This document shows, piece after piece, positions 17,901 to 26,506 of a stretch of DNA of 64,000 nucleotides (the stretch's first letter is position 1; the number at the start of each line of letters is the position of its first letter). A model generated the notes under the pieces. The model was not told the origin of the DNA and made no database searches. It worked only from the letters and a program-made list of their open reading frames with translations. The DNA is from Pandoraea vervacti (lineage in GTDB: Bacteria; Pseudomonadota; Gammaproteobacteria; Burkholderiales; Burkholderiaceae): positions 4,030,001 to 4,094,000 of the forward strand of contig NZ_CP010897.2 of assembly GCF_000934605.2 (NCBI RefSeq), read 5' to 3'. Made by a program: the position numbers and the translations under genes.

Positions 17901-19818
17901 AGACCCACACCGTCTGACCACTTGCCATACCCGGATAGGGGTCCACTCTGACCGTGGCGAACTCATCGATGTCGTCCGGATTGAGCGAATCGCCCACCGC
18001 CTCTTCCACGACCGGGGGCGGCAGCAGGGCATCGGATAGCGGCAAGATTCTGACCTGCTTGGTTAGCGATGCCGAACGGCCGCCGCCAGCGTAGGTGACT
18101 TCGTACAAAACGTTGACCGTATCGCCACCGTTGGCATTGATCTCCAACACGTTCCGGTCGACCCGTACCGTGACGTCGCCCACGGCTGTCACGTCCTCCA
18201 GGTCCGATTGCTGACCGCCGGGCGACGTGCCAAGCCAGAACCACCGAACCTCGTCGCCCACCGCCATGCGCGGCCATTCCGGGAGGGTCAATTGCGGGCC
18301 ATTCGGCACATCGGCCGGATCCAGTTCGCCACCACGCTCGCCTTCCACGATCGGTTGCGGCAACGCCTGAAGCGCAAGCACGGTGAGCGCCAAATGGTCC
18401 GACGTTCGTGTGCTCACACCCGACTCCACGGTGTAGAGCACATCGACGCTCCCGCCCGCAATCGGCGCGATTTTCGAGTAGGGCACATTGAAACTCACCG
18501 TGTTGCCGATATGTTGGGGTTCGAGGCGCTTCGGCTCCGTATGCAATAACGGATCGCCGCCTGCCGTCGTTCCCTCCCAGCGCAACGTGAGCAGGTCGCC
18601 GATCGCCATGCCGACCCACGGCGCGACATCGACATTTGCGCCGGCCAATACCGCTGCGGGATCGAGCGTACTGTCGCTCGCTTCGCGCACATCGGGAGCC
18701 GGCAGCGCCTGAGCCGTGCCCTCGATGGTGAACGCCCGACGTCTTGAGCGGCCTTTATCCACGCCACCGACTTCGACACGGTAGAACACGGATCCATCTC
18801 CGGGAACAGCCTCTCCGACCTTAACGTTCGGGATGTCGAAGCTCACCATACCGTCCCCGCCCAACGTCTTCGTCTCGGAATGCGAGACCTCCCATCCATC
18901 GAACGAGCGCCCCTCGAAGATGATCGTTACGTCGTCACCCTCGGCCATGTCCCCGTTCTGCGTGACGATTGTCTGGACGTCCTCGCCGTTCAGTGCGTCG
19001 TAGTCCAGCACACCATTATTCAAATCCGGTAGCAAGGGCGCGATGTAGAGCGTGCCACCGACGTCTACTTCGATGAACGACGGTGCGGCGCGCCCCGACC
19101 AGTTCGACACCACGTCCAGAATTTCGTAAGTCACCGCAACGTTAGTACCATCGCCCACTTTCTCGATCACGGCCTTCGGCACGAGCAATGTCAGCGGTTG
19201 GTCGACTTGCGTCTCGTCGATGGGGTCGAACTGCGTTCCCTCGCTTGCCCAGAACAGTTTCACCCGATCCCCTGCCGTCATGTTGTCCCAGACAGGGATC
19301 GTGACCGGGATACCTTCGTCCGGAATCGGCGCTTCGATCGGCCCATCGGGCAGGATGACTTTCGGCAAGTTTTCGTTCAGCGGAAAGGTCGACGGATCGG
19401 GATCGTTGCCGCCGGGGACAGTCGTTTTCACGAGGACCTGTATGACCGGGGACGGCTGTGGCACCGGATCGCCGAACGACGAAATCCGGTGATACCAGAC
19501 ATCGATGAGTCCATCCTCGACCCGAATCACGTCCGTCACAGGAACGTGCATCTGCCAGTTCGGATCGGTGTGAAACTCAATGATGATGACGTCGACCGCC
19601 AGTTCCTTATCGCCCCAATACAGTTCCAGCGTGTCGCCCGGCAGCATCAGCTCGTTCCACGGCACATTCACTGCAATGGATTCGTCGAGATTGGTGTAGA
19701 CGTCCTTGCGGCGAATCCCGCCGTTTGCCTCCGCCAGCGGCACGACCGGCGCCTGAAGCTGCCGGCTCTCGTTGGCGCCACTGGCTTCGCGCCGGGAAAA
19801 CTTGTCGCGGGTGTTCAT
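14940..19818 (-). pseudogene. Giant Ig-like/RCC1 repeat gene interrupted by a frameshift (paralogue B)
   Basis: Two overlapping open frames (19818 to 16426 and 16772 to 14940) make one gene of about 1625 residues once a single base is discounted. The start at 19818 has GGAGGT six bases upstream. The first frame encodes nine Ig-like repeats and ends in unrelated sequence after VNVSYEVRRGGG. The second resumes with FVIRMTELPAVVMTQANGG, exactly where paralogue A (11367-14924) continues with FVIEQSELPAVVMTDANEG, followed by a tenth repeat and nine RCC1-like repeats. The break lies in a GGC/GCG run at 16749-16765, and the region is also ~26 nt shorter than in paralogue A. It may be a true pseudogene, a sequencing error, or a slippage site. 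A lux-box-like palindrome lies ~110 bp upstream of the start. Confidence 0.75.
16749..16775 (-). other. Frameshift site in the giant repeat gene
   Basis: On the minus strand the upstream frame reads Tyr-Glu-Val-Arg-Arg-Gly-Gly-Gly through a GC-only run, then loses homology. Homology resumes one base later as Ala-Ala-Phe-Val-Ile. The total length 14940-19818 is one base more than a multiple of three. The downstream frame has an ATG at 16772 (MKCG) but no Shine-Dalgarno sequence in front of it. Confidence 0.75.
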
Positions 19819-19927
19819 GATCGACCTCCGGTGTGCTGCGAGAAGAAGCGAGCCCGACGGCGATTGCACCGAGGCCGGCGAATAGAGACACAGAGTTCCT
19901 ATCTCGCCACCGGAAACGTCGCCCGCC

Positions 19928-19947
19928 AACTGTCAACGTTGACAGGT
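19928..19947 (-). promoter_or_regulatory. lux-box-like palindrome facing the giant repeat gene cluster
   Basis: AACTGTCAACGTTGACAGGT, with the 16-bp core at 19930-19945 identical to the luxI site. It lies ~110 bp upstream of the start at 19818 and is the nearer of two boxes to the minus-strand genes. A clear -10 hexamer is not visible; TAGGAA on the minus strand near 19896-19901 is the best weak candidate. Confidence 0.85.
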
Positions 19948-19972
19948 CGTGAAATGGGGAAGGCTGGCATGC

Positions 19973-19992
19973 GCCTGTCAACGTTGACAGTT
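19973..19992 (+). promoter_or_regulatory. lux-box-like palindrome facing the plus-strand repeat gene
   Basis: GCCTGTCAACGTTGACAGTT, core at 19975-19990, exactly 45 bp from the neighbouring box. It lies ~62 bp upstream of the ATG at 20054, like the spacing in front of luxI, so the two boxes probably serve the two divergent transcripts separately. GACACT at 20014-20019 is a weak -10 candidate. Confidence 0.85.
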
Positions 19993-20053
19993 ACCAATCG
20001 ACACGCTCGGCGCGACACTCTGCGAACGATTTGCCCACCGAGTGGAGGTTCAC

Positions 20054-22393
20054 ATGAATATCAAGCGCAAGGCACCGGCAACGAAAGACGAGACGAAAGC
20101 ACCGACCGAACCGGCACCACAGGCCGACATCGACCAGACATTCGTTGCACCGAAACCTCCCGATTTCCCGGACGACGCACCTCCCTTCAATCTGGTTAAG
20201 ATCGAAAAATTGACTGAACCGCTGCAATTCCGGGGACCGCTTTACCCCAAGATGTACGCCGGATGGTATTTCCGGGTCTACTGCGATGGCGAACTGGACC
20301 AGACCGAGCATTTCGTAACGGATGACGACATCGCGAACAACTATGTTGCGATGCAGCTCGCGCCCGATGTGTACGTAAAGGAAGACGGCCTGCACTCCTT
20401 CACATGGGACTGCCATAGCGACATCGAATTTGACTATAGCCCTGCGGCCCCTCCCACCTTCTACACGCTCGACACCGAAGCGCCCGGCCTGCCCATGTTG
20501 GGAGAGCTGGAATTCCCGGACGACGTCCATGAAAACGGCCTGTCGGATGTCCGGCTCACCGAGCTGGGCAATGTCCTCCCCGGCGAAGTGCCGGGGTACT
20601 ATGACCGCCTGCCGGGCGACGTTGCGGTGGGCATTGTGCGTAATCTCGACAACGAAGAGGAACGGACCGCGCCGCATCAAATCAAGTGGGGAGAGTCGAC
20701 CCAGCCGTTCGCGCTTGAGTTCACCCGCGCGATGCTGACGACGTTGGGCGACGGACTGCTGACTTTCACCTACGAGATCACCGATATCGCTGGCAACACC
20801 AGCGAAGAATCGGAGCCGGTGACCCTTGAAGTTTTCCTACGCCCCGGCATTGAGGATCTGGAACCGCCGATTGTTCCGCTCTTCGACGACGATGACGATA
20901 CCGCCCCCAACATCAAACTGATCGACGAAGCGGATGCCCGCACCCCCGTCGAAGTCCATATTCCGGGGCACGCAGAAATCGAGACAGGCGACGTATTCGT
21001 CGTGTGGTGGGGAACGCGCGAACAACCGCAGGTGACATTTACCGGTGCGGATGGCGACGAGGACGTCATCCTGCAAATCCCGATTCCTTACGGTGAAGTC
21101 AGTGGCGAGTGGGGCGATGCGCAACAGGATGAGGACGGATTCGCAACCATTCCGGTGACCTATGTCGTCTATCGCGCCAACAAGGAACTCGGCCGCCCCG
21201 CCGCACCGCACGATGTTGTGGTGAATCTGAGTCAGGCCGGCGGTGTGGACCCCGACCCGGAAACCCCGGAAAACGAGGCACTCGGATTCCCTTATGTACA
21301 CAACTTCGGCTGGCAAGACGGTGATCGTGTCAATCACATTCCCGACGCGACCCTCGAAGAGGATCATAAGTTTTACGTGCCATTTTTCACGGTGAACCCC
21401 GACGGCACACCTTCGGGTATTGCCGCGCTGAAGCGGGGCGACAATGTGATCGTCACGTACAACGGCACCGCATTTGACGAGCGCACGGTATCCGGGCCAG
21501 AGGAGATTGCGGAGCAGGACATGGAATTCGATCTGCCGTGGCAGACCGTCAAGGCCGCCGGCAGCGGGATAATGCCGATTCAGTATTCGGTCATTCGCTA
21601 CGTCGGTGTCAACCTTGAGGAGAATGTCTCCGTCTCCCGGCCAGCCGATGTCGAAGTCGAAGATAGCACGGACATTCCGGGTGGGCCTGACGGACTTTTG
21701 CCCGCTCGCTTTGACAGGCAGCACGTGGTCTGGGGCCATGTAAGCGAGGAATTGCATGCGCCGCTCACGGTGAAAGCCTATGTGGGTATGCGGCTGGACG
21801 ACAAAGTTCGCGTCCACGTCACGGCAAACGAATACGATCCGCCGACGGGGGTAGACGGCCCTCCCTATCCCCGGGCCGAATGGGGTGGGGATGCAGGGTT
21901 GAACCCGCACGATTTCTATCTGTTCGAGCTCGTCGTCACACCGGAAAATCTCGATAAGGACCTGAAATTCGGATGGCCGCTGGAACGCGCCGAGTGGACC
22001 TACGATTACGGCAAGGCGCGCATCACTTACACCGTCACGCGTCCGGATGGCACGCGGGCACGGGCCCCGGCGGACACCGATCAGCGCACGGACATGTCCG
22101 GGCGCGGAAAACCGCCGGAAGAACCTGCCGGGTCGAGGTCGGGGCGCATGACGTATTCGGAAGCGAAAAAGGCCGGGGCAAGAAACTCTCCCGAACGTCT
22201 GGCCGCGCTCTCGGAATTCGTCAGGCAGTATCGCTCCAGTCCAGGGGCTGCCGAGCGGTTGCGGCAACGTCGTATGGCAGCGCTCAAGGCACGTCCTGTC
22301 GCGCCGCCGGCGGGCAGAAAACTCACGTCGGTCGAGAAGAGACTCCGCCATATCGCGTTGCGTCCAATCCCAAAAACGGAGCAAAAAGCGTAA
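20054..22393 (+). CDS. Large acidic repeat protein, divergent from the giant Ig-like genes
   Basis: A 779-residue protein. ATG 20054 is chosen over an in-frame GTG at 20042 because GGAGGT sits five bases before it. The short leader resembles those of the giant paralogues (MNIKRKAP here, MDTKSKAP there). The body is rich in Asp/Glu and has four to five weakly repeated Ig-like units: EITDIAGNTSEESEPVTLEV, a DDDDDTAP linker, VTYVVYRANKELGR, VIRYVGVNLEEN, ITYTVTRPDGTRARAP. The last ~110 residues turn strongly basic (RQRRMAALKARP). No signal peptide or membrane segment is visible. The lux-box-like site at 19973 suggests quorum-sensing control. Function is unknown. Confidence 0.72.
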   Translation: MNIKRKAPATKDETKAPTEPAPQADIDQTFVAPKPPDFPDDAPPFNLVKIEKLTEPLQFRGPLYPKMYAGWYFRVYCDGELDQTEHFVTDDDIANNYVAMQLAPDVYVKEDGLHSFTWDCHSDIEFDYSPAAPPTFYTLDTEAPGLPMLGELEFPDDVHENGLSDVRLTELGNVLPGEVPGYYDRLPGDVAVGIVRNLDNEEERTAPHQIKWGESTQPFALEFTRAMLTTLGDGLLTFTYEITDIAGNTSEESEPVTLEVFLRPGIEDLEPPIVPLFDDDDDTAPNIKLIDEADARTPVEVHIPGHAEIETGDVFVVWWGTREQPQVTFTGADGDEDVILQIPIPYGEVSGEWGDAQQDEDGFATIPVTYVVYRANKELGRPAAPHDVVVNLSQAGGVDPDPETPENEALGFPYVHNFGWQDGDRVNHIPDATLEEDHKFYVPFFTVNPDGTPSGIAALKRGDNVIVTYNGTAFDERTVSGPEEIAEQDMEFDLPWQTVKAAGSGIMPIQYSVIRYVGVNLEENVSVSRPADVEVEDSTDIPGGPDGLLPARFDRQHVVWGHVSEELHAPLTVKAYVGMRLDDKVRVHVTANEYDPPTGVDGPPYPRAEWGGDAGLNPHDFYLFELVVTPENLDKDLKFGWPLERAEWTYDYGKARITYTVTRPDGTRARAPADTDQRTDMSGRGKPPEEPAGSRSGRMTYSEAKKAGARNSPERLAALSEFVRQYRSSPGAAERLRQRRMAALKARPVAPPAGRKLTSVEKRLRHIALRPIPKTEQKA

Positions 22394-22406
22394 CATCAGG
22401 TGAAAC

Positions 22407-22449
22407 ATAGTGCGCAGCCCAATGCGATTCATGCCGGACTGCGCACCAT
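22407..22449. other. Inverted repeat between the repeat gene and the ToxR-like regulator
   Basis: ATAGTGCGCAG (22407-22417) pairs with CTGCGCACCAT (22439-22449) with one mismatch, separated by 21 nt. It lies 14 bp after the stop of the upstream gene and 49 bp before the regulator. No T-run follows. It could be an attenuator or an operator. Confidence 0.4.
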
Positions 22450-22497
22450 ATCCACCTTTCCCACTCCGCCGGGACGCGCGTCGTCCTGGCGCTTTCT

Positions 22498-23376
22498 ATG
22501 GTCAAGTTCCTGATCGGCGGGATCGCCGGCTTCGATACGGATACTTTCGCGCTGGTCTCGCGGCTGGACGACACACAAAGCGTGCCGCTCGGTGCCGCAG
22601 CAGGGCGCTGCCTCCAGGTCCTGCTGGAAGCCGACGGCGAAATCGTCACCAAAAAATCATTACTCGCGCAGGGCTGGGAACAGTACGGTGCGGTCGTCTC
22701 CGACAACAATCTCAGTCAGTCCATCGTTCGCATTCGCAAGGCGCTGCAACAACTCGGTGTCGACCCCGCCGCACTGATCACGTTACCTCGTATCGGCTAT
22801 CGGATCACGAGCGTCGAACGTGTCTCACCGCACACGATCGGTCAGTTGCACGTGCCCGTTCACGACGCTACCGAGCCGCCTCCCCCCTCCGACGCCAGGG
22901 AAATCACCCAAAAGTCGACGCCATCCGATGAAATTCCGCTCGCTGACGTGGCCGTTGTCGAGGCGGAGAAAATCGACGCGTCGTCGCACCATCGGGTGCG
23001 TCTGGACAGTGCGATTTTTGCATGGCTGGCCGGTGTCGCATTGAGCACCGGTCTGGCGTTATGGGTCATTCCCGCCATTCATGGCGATTTGCGCTCGAAC
23101 GCGCCCGAAGTTCGATGGGAAGCGCTGGACACGACCTCGGACAATCGGGTCTTCATCTCCCCCCAAATGAAACACGACAAGGCGTTCATCGACGACCGGC
23201 TTGCAAGACTGGCTCGCACGCCGCCGACATCGGTCGACGATCTCGAGAGGCGTCTCGTGTACCTCAACGGATCGCAGGGCAAGGATGTCGCCAGTTATTT
23301 CCTTTGTCTCGCGCCCATCACACAGCAAGATCCCGATTGCGTGTCGTACCTGCTGATCAATCATCTGACGCCATGA
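22498..23376 (+). CDS. ToxR/CadC/MarT-like membrane-anchored winged-helix regulator
   Basis: A 292-residue protein. The N-terminal ~105 residues form an OmpR/PhoB-type winged helix (LLEADGEIVTKKSLLAQGW, NNLSQSIVRIRKALQQLG, LPRIGYRI) without a receiver domain. A Pro/Ser-rich linker leads to one membrane segment (~residues 172-198, AIFAWLAGVALSTGLALWVI) and a ~95-residue periplasmic part with a single Cys late. This is the ToxR/CadC layout, in which a membrane-bound protein senses the periplasm and binds DNA directly. Its stop overlaps the start of the next gene (ATGA), so the pair is coupled as in toxRS or marT-fidL. Likely targets are the adjacent autotransporter genes; this is inferred. Confidence 0.85.
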   Translation: MVKFLIGGIAGFDTDTFALVSRLDDTQSVPLGAAAGRCLQVLLEADGEIVTKKSLLAQGWEQYGAVVSDNNLSQSIVRIRKALQQLGVDPAALITLPRIGYRITSVERVSPHTIGQLHVPVHDATEPPPPSDAREITQKSTPSDEIPLADVAVVEAEKIDASSHHRVRLDSAIFAWLAGVALSTGLALWVIPAIHGDLRSNAPEVRWEALDTTSDNRVFISPQMKHDKAFIDDRLARLARTPPTSVDDLERRLVYLNGSQGKDVASYFLCLAPITQQDPDCVSYLLINHLTP

Positions 23377-23909
23377 GTTCTACCCCTCTCCCGAATCCAA
23401 CGCACCGCCGGCGCATCTCCCGACGCACGCTTTGGCTCGGCATGGTCGCCGCTGTCGTCGTGCCCTGGGTCGCTGCGTGGTCGCTGGTGCCGGACAAGCG
23501 CATCGACTGGCGCTGTCTTTCCGATATCGAATTCGACACCGTCACGGCCGATGGCAAGCTGGTGCAGGTCGTCGGCACGATGGCGTCGGACTACGCCCGC
23601 AACGGCACAGGCACGGCGCGCTTTGCCGGGCGTATTCGTCAGGTCGACACGGTCAACGTCGTTCACCGGATGAGTGAATTCGAGTATGTCGCGCTCGACA
23701 GCATGATGCGTGTGAATACGGTTCGCGCGAGCCGGCTGGCGACCGACGACGCGCCGGACGATCTTGTTTTCCAATACGTCTACGGCGGCTTTCGCGCCGG
23801 GCATACCGACTACTTTCAGGCCATGCGAACGGGTTCCGGCATGAGTGTCGGATTCAACGATCAGCCTCGCGTGTTCTGCGCTGCGCCCCCGACGACCGAT
23901 CCTCGCTGA
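23373..23909 (+). CDS. FidL-like membrane protein, partner of the ToxR-like regulator
   Basis: A 178-residue protein with a basic N-terminus, one membrane segment (LWLGMVAAVVVPWVAAWSL) and a periplasmic domain. The domain follows the FidL pattern as I know it: a Cys near RCLSDIEF, then GTMASDYARNGTGTARFAGRI, a VHRMSEFEYVAL strand, and a late VGFNDQPRVFC with a second Cys. In Salmonella, FidL is encoded directly behind the ToxR-like MarT. Here the start overlaps the regulator's stop, so co-translation and a ToxS-like helper role in the membrane are likely. The family assignment comes from recalled sequence pattern. Confidence 0.72.
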   Translation: MSSTPLPNPTHRRRISRRTLWLGMVAAVVVPWVAAWSLVPDKRIDWRCLSDIEFDTVTADGKLVQVVGTMASDYARNGTGTARFAGRIRQVDTVNVVHRMSEFEYVALDSMMRVNTVRASRLATDDAPDDLVFQYVYGGFRAGHTDYFQAMRTGSGMSVGFNDQPRVFCAAPPTTDPR

Positions 23910-23920
23910 TTGCAAAAATT

Positions 23921-23954
23921 AAAAAAGGCCTGACAGCCGTAAGACTGTCAGGCC
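23921..23954 (-). terminator. Intrinsic terminator of the autotransporter gene
   Basis: GGCCTGACAG (23927-23936) and CTGTCAGGCC (23945-23954) form a perfect 10-bp stem. On the minus strand it is followed by six T residues (23921-23926), a textbook Rho-independent terminator ~60 bp after the stop of the gene ending at 24013. A further small hairpin GTGCAC-N5-GTGCAC lies at 23958-23974. The plus-strand regulator pair converges on the same hairpin. Confidence 0.88.
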
Positions 23955-24012
23955 GAAGTGCACCAACGGTGCACGATGAGGGGCGCTCGTATGCACTACA
24001 CCCTTCGGAGAC

Positions 24013-26352
24013 TTAGAAGCGGTAGCGCACCCCCACGTTGACGCCCCACGGTTTATCCAGTCGCTTGCCGATCGAGTAGCTGGCGTCGGCATAAGCCTGA
24101 AGCTGCTTCGTCATCTGCGCGGCCAGACCGGCGCCCGCTTCGAAGCGCGTGCCTGAGATGTCGTTGCGCAGGCTGATGCCGTTGGCCGTCACGGAATTGC
24201 CATTGGCGAACTCGTGCGTCACGGCAAGCTTCATATACGGCTGGAATGTGCCCTTCGACGTTTCCAACGTCTTACCGATGTTCACGCCCACCGTACCCAG
24301 CACCGACAGCGTGCGATCCGATTTGGCATGCATGCCGTTATCGAGGACGAAGTCCGTGCCGCCAGCCCACATGCCGGCGACTTGTGCAAACGGCTCCACG
24401 AACCATTGGTTCTGCAATGCAATGGTGCGGCCCAGTTCCGCCGACAAGCCCACGCCGTGCGTCACGAAGTTGGCCTTGCTGCGCACGCCATCGGCCATTC
24501 GCACATCGAGTTCGGACGCGAACCGGTTGTACTTCAACACACCGTCGAAGTAATAGCCGTTCTTGCCGAGCCACGTCGCATAAGCCCCCGCCGTATGGCT
24601 TTCGATATTGCCGTTGGAACCGGAATTGAAATGAAGACGGCTGTTGCTCGTGCCCACCATGCCGCCGACCAGCCAGTGACCATGCTCGCCGCGCAACACA
24701 ACGGCATCGCTTCCCATGATCACGCCCCATTGGTCCTGGCTGTAACCCTTGCCCAGCGCGGGCTTCGCGTTGAACTTCGATCCGAACGTGCGTGCCCACG
24801 CGCCTCCCGCGTCGCCCTCGCCCAGGCGGACCTCACCCAGACGTGAACGCAGCACGCTGTGTTCGCCGAGCCAGGCCGTGGGCAATGCATTGTGAATACC
24901 GAGCACCGTATCCGAGCCCGATGACAGTTCGTCTGTGCGTTCGAGATACCAGGACTGTTCGCCGCCCGACTCACCGGACGACTTGAGTTCATAGGTGTAC
25001 ACACCCGCATCGACCTTATCGCCGACGAGCGAGAAGGTCGCGTCGCCCCCCGCCTGATCCACCAGCAACTGCGTGTCGACGAGACCCTCTTTGCCACTGC
25101 TGCTCACGCGCAGTTCGTAGGTTCCCGAAGCCTGCGCATCGTTCACGTTGAGTTTGTCCGCTTCGCCGGTGTCCAGATTCGCTTGCATCGCGAACGTGCC
25201 CTCGCCCGAGAGCTTGTCGACATTGAACGTATGCCACGCGCCTTCGGCTGCAGTGCCATGAATGTTTACGATGCCGCCCTTCATGGTCAGATCGGCGATG
25301 CTGCTGTCTTCGACGAGATTCCACGCACCGTTGTCGGACAGCGTCAGCTTGTCGGTGCCGATCAGGCGACCGGTGAGCGACCCATAGTTGGTGATGGTCA
25401 CGTCGTTGTCGACGCGATCGTGAAAATCGAAGTCGCCCGTCAGTTGGCTGTTGTTGACTTCGACGTCGACAGTGATCGGCGCGTCGGCCACCGAGCCGTA
25501 ACCTGCCTCGATCAACTTGCCGTTGCCCCCGTGAAGCTCGCTCCCGTTAGCGATCACCAGACTCGCGATGAGCGGGGCGCTCTGTTCGAGGTCGTCGATC
25601 TGAATGGCCGCGCCGCGCTCGCCTTCCACGCGTGTATTCGACAGATTCAGTCGACTGTGAGCGATTTCCACGCCGGATCCGTCGGTGAGCCCTTCGGTAA
25701 TCATCGCAATGCCGTGGTTGCCCCCGGCGATCGTGGAATTCGAAGCGTTGAGCGTGGCGCTCTGCAACTGAATACCGTTGTTGGTGCGATGGTTGTTGTC
25801 GTTGCCGTCGTGCTGACCGATGATCGTCGATCCTTCTACGGTCACCATCGCCTCTTCACGGATGAGCATCGCGCGACCGATGCCCTTCACGGTGCTGTTT
25901 TCCATATGGAGAATCGGCCCATCGCCCGGAATCTCTACGCCCGACTGACCACCAACCATCATGGCGAAGTAATCCAGCGATTCGATGTAGGCGTTGCGCA
26001 GCGAGGCCTGACTGGAAACGCCGAGATAAAACAGGCCCTGGGTATCCGGCGTAGTTCCGCCCAAGGTCTTGCCGACCATTCGCAAACCATCGATGTCTGC
26101 CACGCTGTTCGAGGCCCGTCCCAAGTGAATGTACTTGGGGTTGCCCGTTGCGCCCGGTTTGATCGTCAGTGTCGAGCCATTGCGCAGGTACCAGCCTTCG
26201 TCACCGTAATCGCCTTCGAGGACAACGTGCTCGTTGTCCAGATCGCGCGCGCCGGCCGTCGCGGCAAAACCGCCGAGCGCCACGGCAACCGCGAGACTGA
26301 TGGCCCGGACAGAATGCAAGGCGGGCGTCATGCCCTTGCTTGTCGTACGCAT
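24013..26352 (-). CDS. Autotransporter (type Va) with pertactin-like passenger and C-terminal beta-barrel
   Basis: A 779-residue autotransporter. An extended signal peptide (about 38 residues, VRAISLAVAVALGGFAATAGA) leads to a passenger built of short beta-helix rungs (NSTVKGIGRAMLIREEAMVTVEGSTI and similar). A pertactin-like junction (YELKSSGES...WYLERTDELSSG) follows near residue 470. The last ~260 residues form an AidA/Pertactin-type beta-barrel, closing with GVNVGVRYRF and the terminal Phe needed for outer-membrane assembly. ATG 26352 is chosen over an upstream TTG because it opens the signal peptide. It lies downstream of a second autotransporter gene and next to the ToxR-like/FidL-like pair. 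A role in adhesion is likely but unproven. Confidence 0.9.
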   Translation of the reverse strand: MRTTSKGMTPALHSVRAISLAVAVALGGFAATAGARDLDNEHVVLEGDYGDEGWYLRNGSTLTIKPGATGNPKYIHLGRASNSVADIDGLRMVGKTLGGTTPDTQGLFYLGVSSQASLRNAYIESLDYFAMMVGGQSGVEIPGDGPILHMENSTVKGIGRAMLIREEAMVTVEGSTIIGQHDGNDNNHRTNNGIQLQSATLNASNSTIAGGNHGIAMITEGLTDGSGVEIAHSRLNLSNTRVEGERGAAIQIDDLEQSAPLIASLVIANGSELHGGNGKLIEAGYGSVADAPITVDVEVNNSQLTGDFDFHDRVDNDVTITNYGSLTGRLIGTDKLTLSDNGAWNLVEDSSIADLTMKGGIVNIHGTAAEGAWHTFNVDKLSGEGTFAMQANLDTGEADKLNVNDAQASGTYELRVSSSGKEGLVDTQLLVDQAGGDATFSLVGDKVDAGVYTYELKSSGESGGEQSWYLERTDELSSGSDTVLGIHNALPTAWLGEHSVLRSRLGEVRLGEGDAGGAWARTFGSKFNAKPALGKGYSQDQWGVIMGSDAVVLRGEHGHWLVGGMVGTSNSRLHFNSGSNGNIESHTAGAYATWLGKNGYYFDGVLKYNRFASELDVRMADGVRSKANFVTHGVGLSAELGRTIALQNQWFVEPFAQVAGMWAGGTDFVLDNGMHAKSDRTLSVLGTVGVNIGKTLETSKGTFQPYMKLAVTHEFANGNSVTANGISLRNDISGTRFEAGAGLAAQMTKQLQAYADASYSIGKRLDKPWGVNVGVRYRF

Positions 26353-26440
26353 GTTTGTCGTTTCCCAAAAAAGATAACGACGCGCAGCGTAGGTCAAGCC
26401 CCTAACGATTCTGCATATCTACACAGAAAAACACCAATAT

Positions 26441-26477
26441 TCATCGAATTTCATCGATATTCCCCAGGAATCATCGA
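26441..26477 (-). promoter_or_regulatory. Helically phased TCATCGA repeats upstream of the autotransporter
   Basis: TCATCGA occurs at 26441-26447, 26451-26457 and 26471-26477, that is at offsets of 0, 10 and 30 bp, so all three face the same side of the helix. They lie ~90-125 bp upstream of the start at 26352 in an AT-rich gap. Direct repeats in this position suit a ToxR-like activator, several of which read phased repeats; this is inference. Confidence 0.45.
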
Positions 26478-26506
26478 GTTTTTCGCATTCCCCACCGTTC
26501 CAACGA

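Noticed and set aside
19818..19929. N-terminal extension of the giant repeat gene to 19929
   Set aside because: It would place the start against the lux-box-like palindrome and lacks a ribosome-binding site, while 19818 has GGAGGT at ideal spacing.
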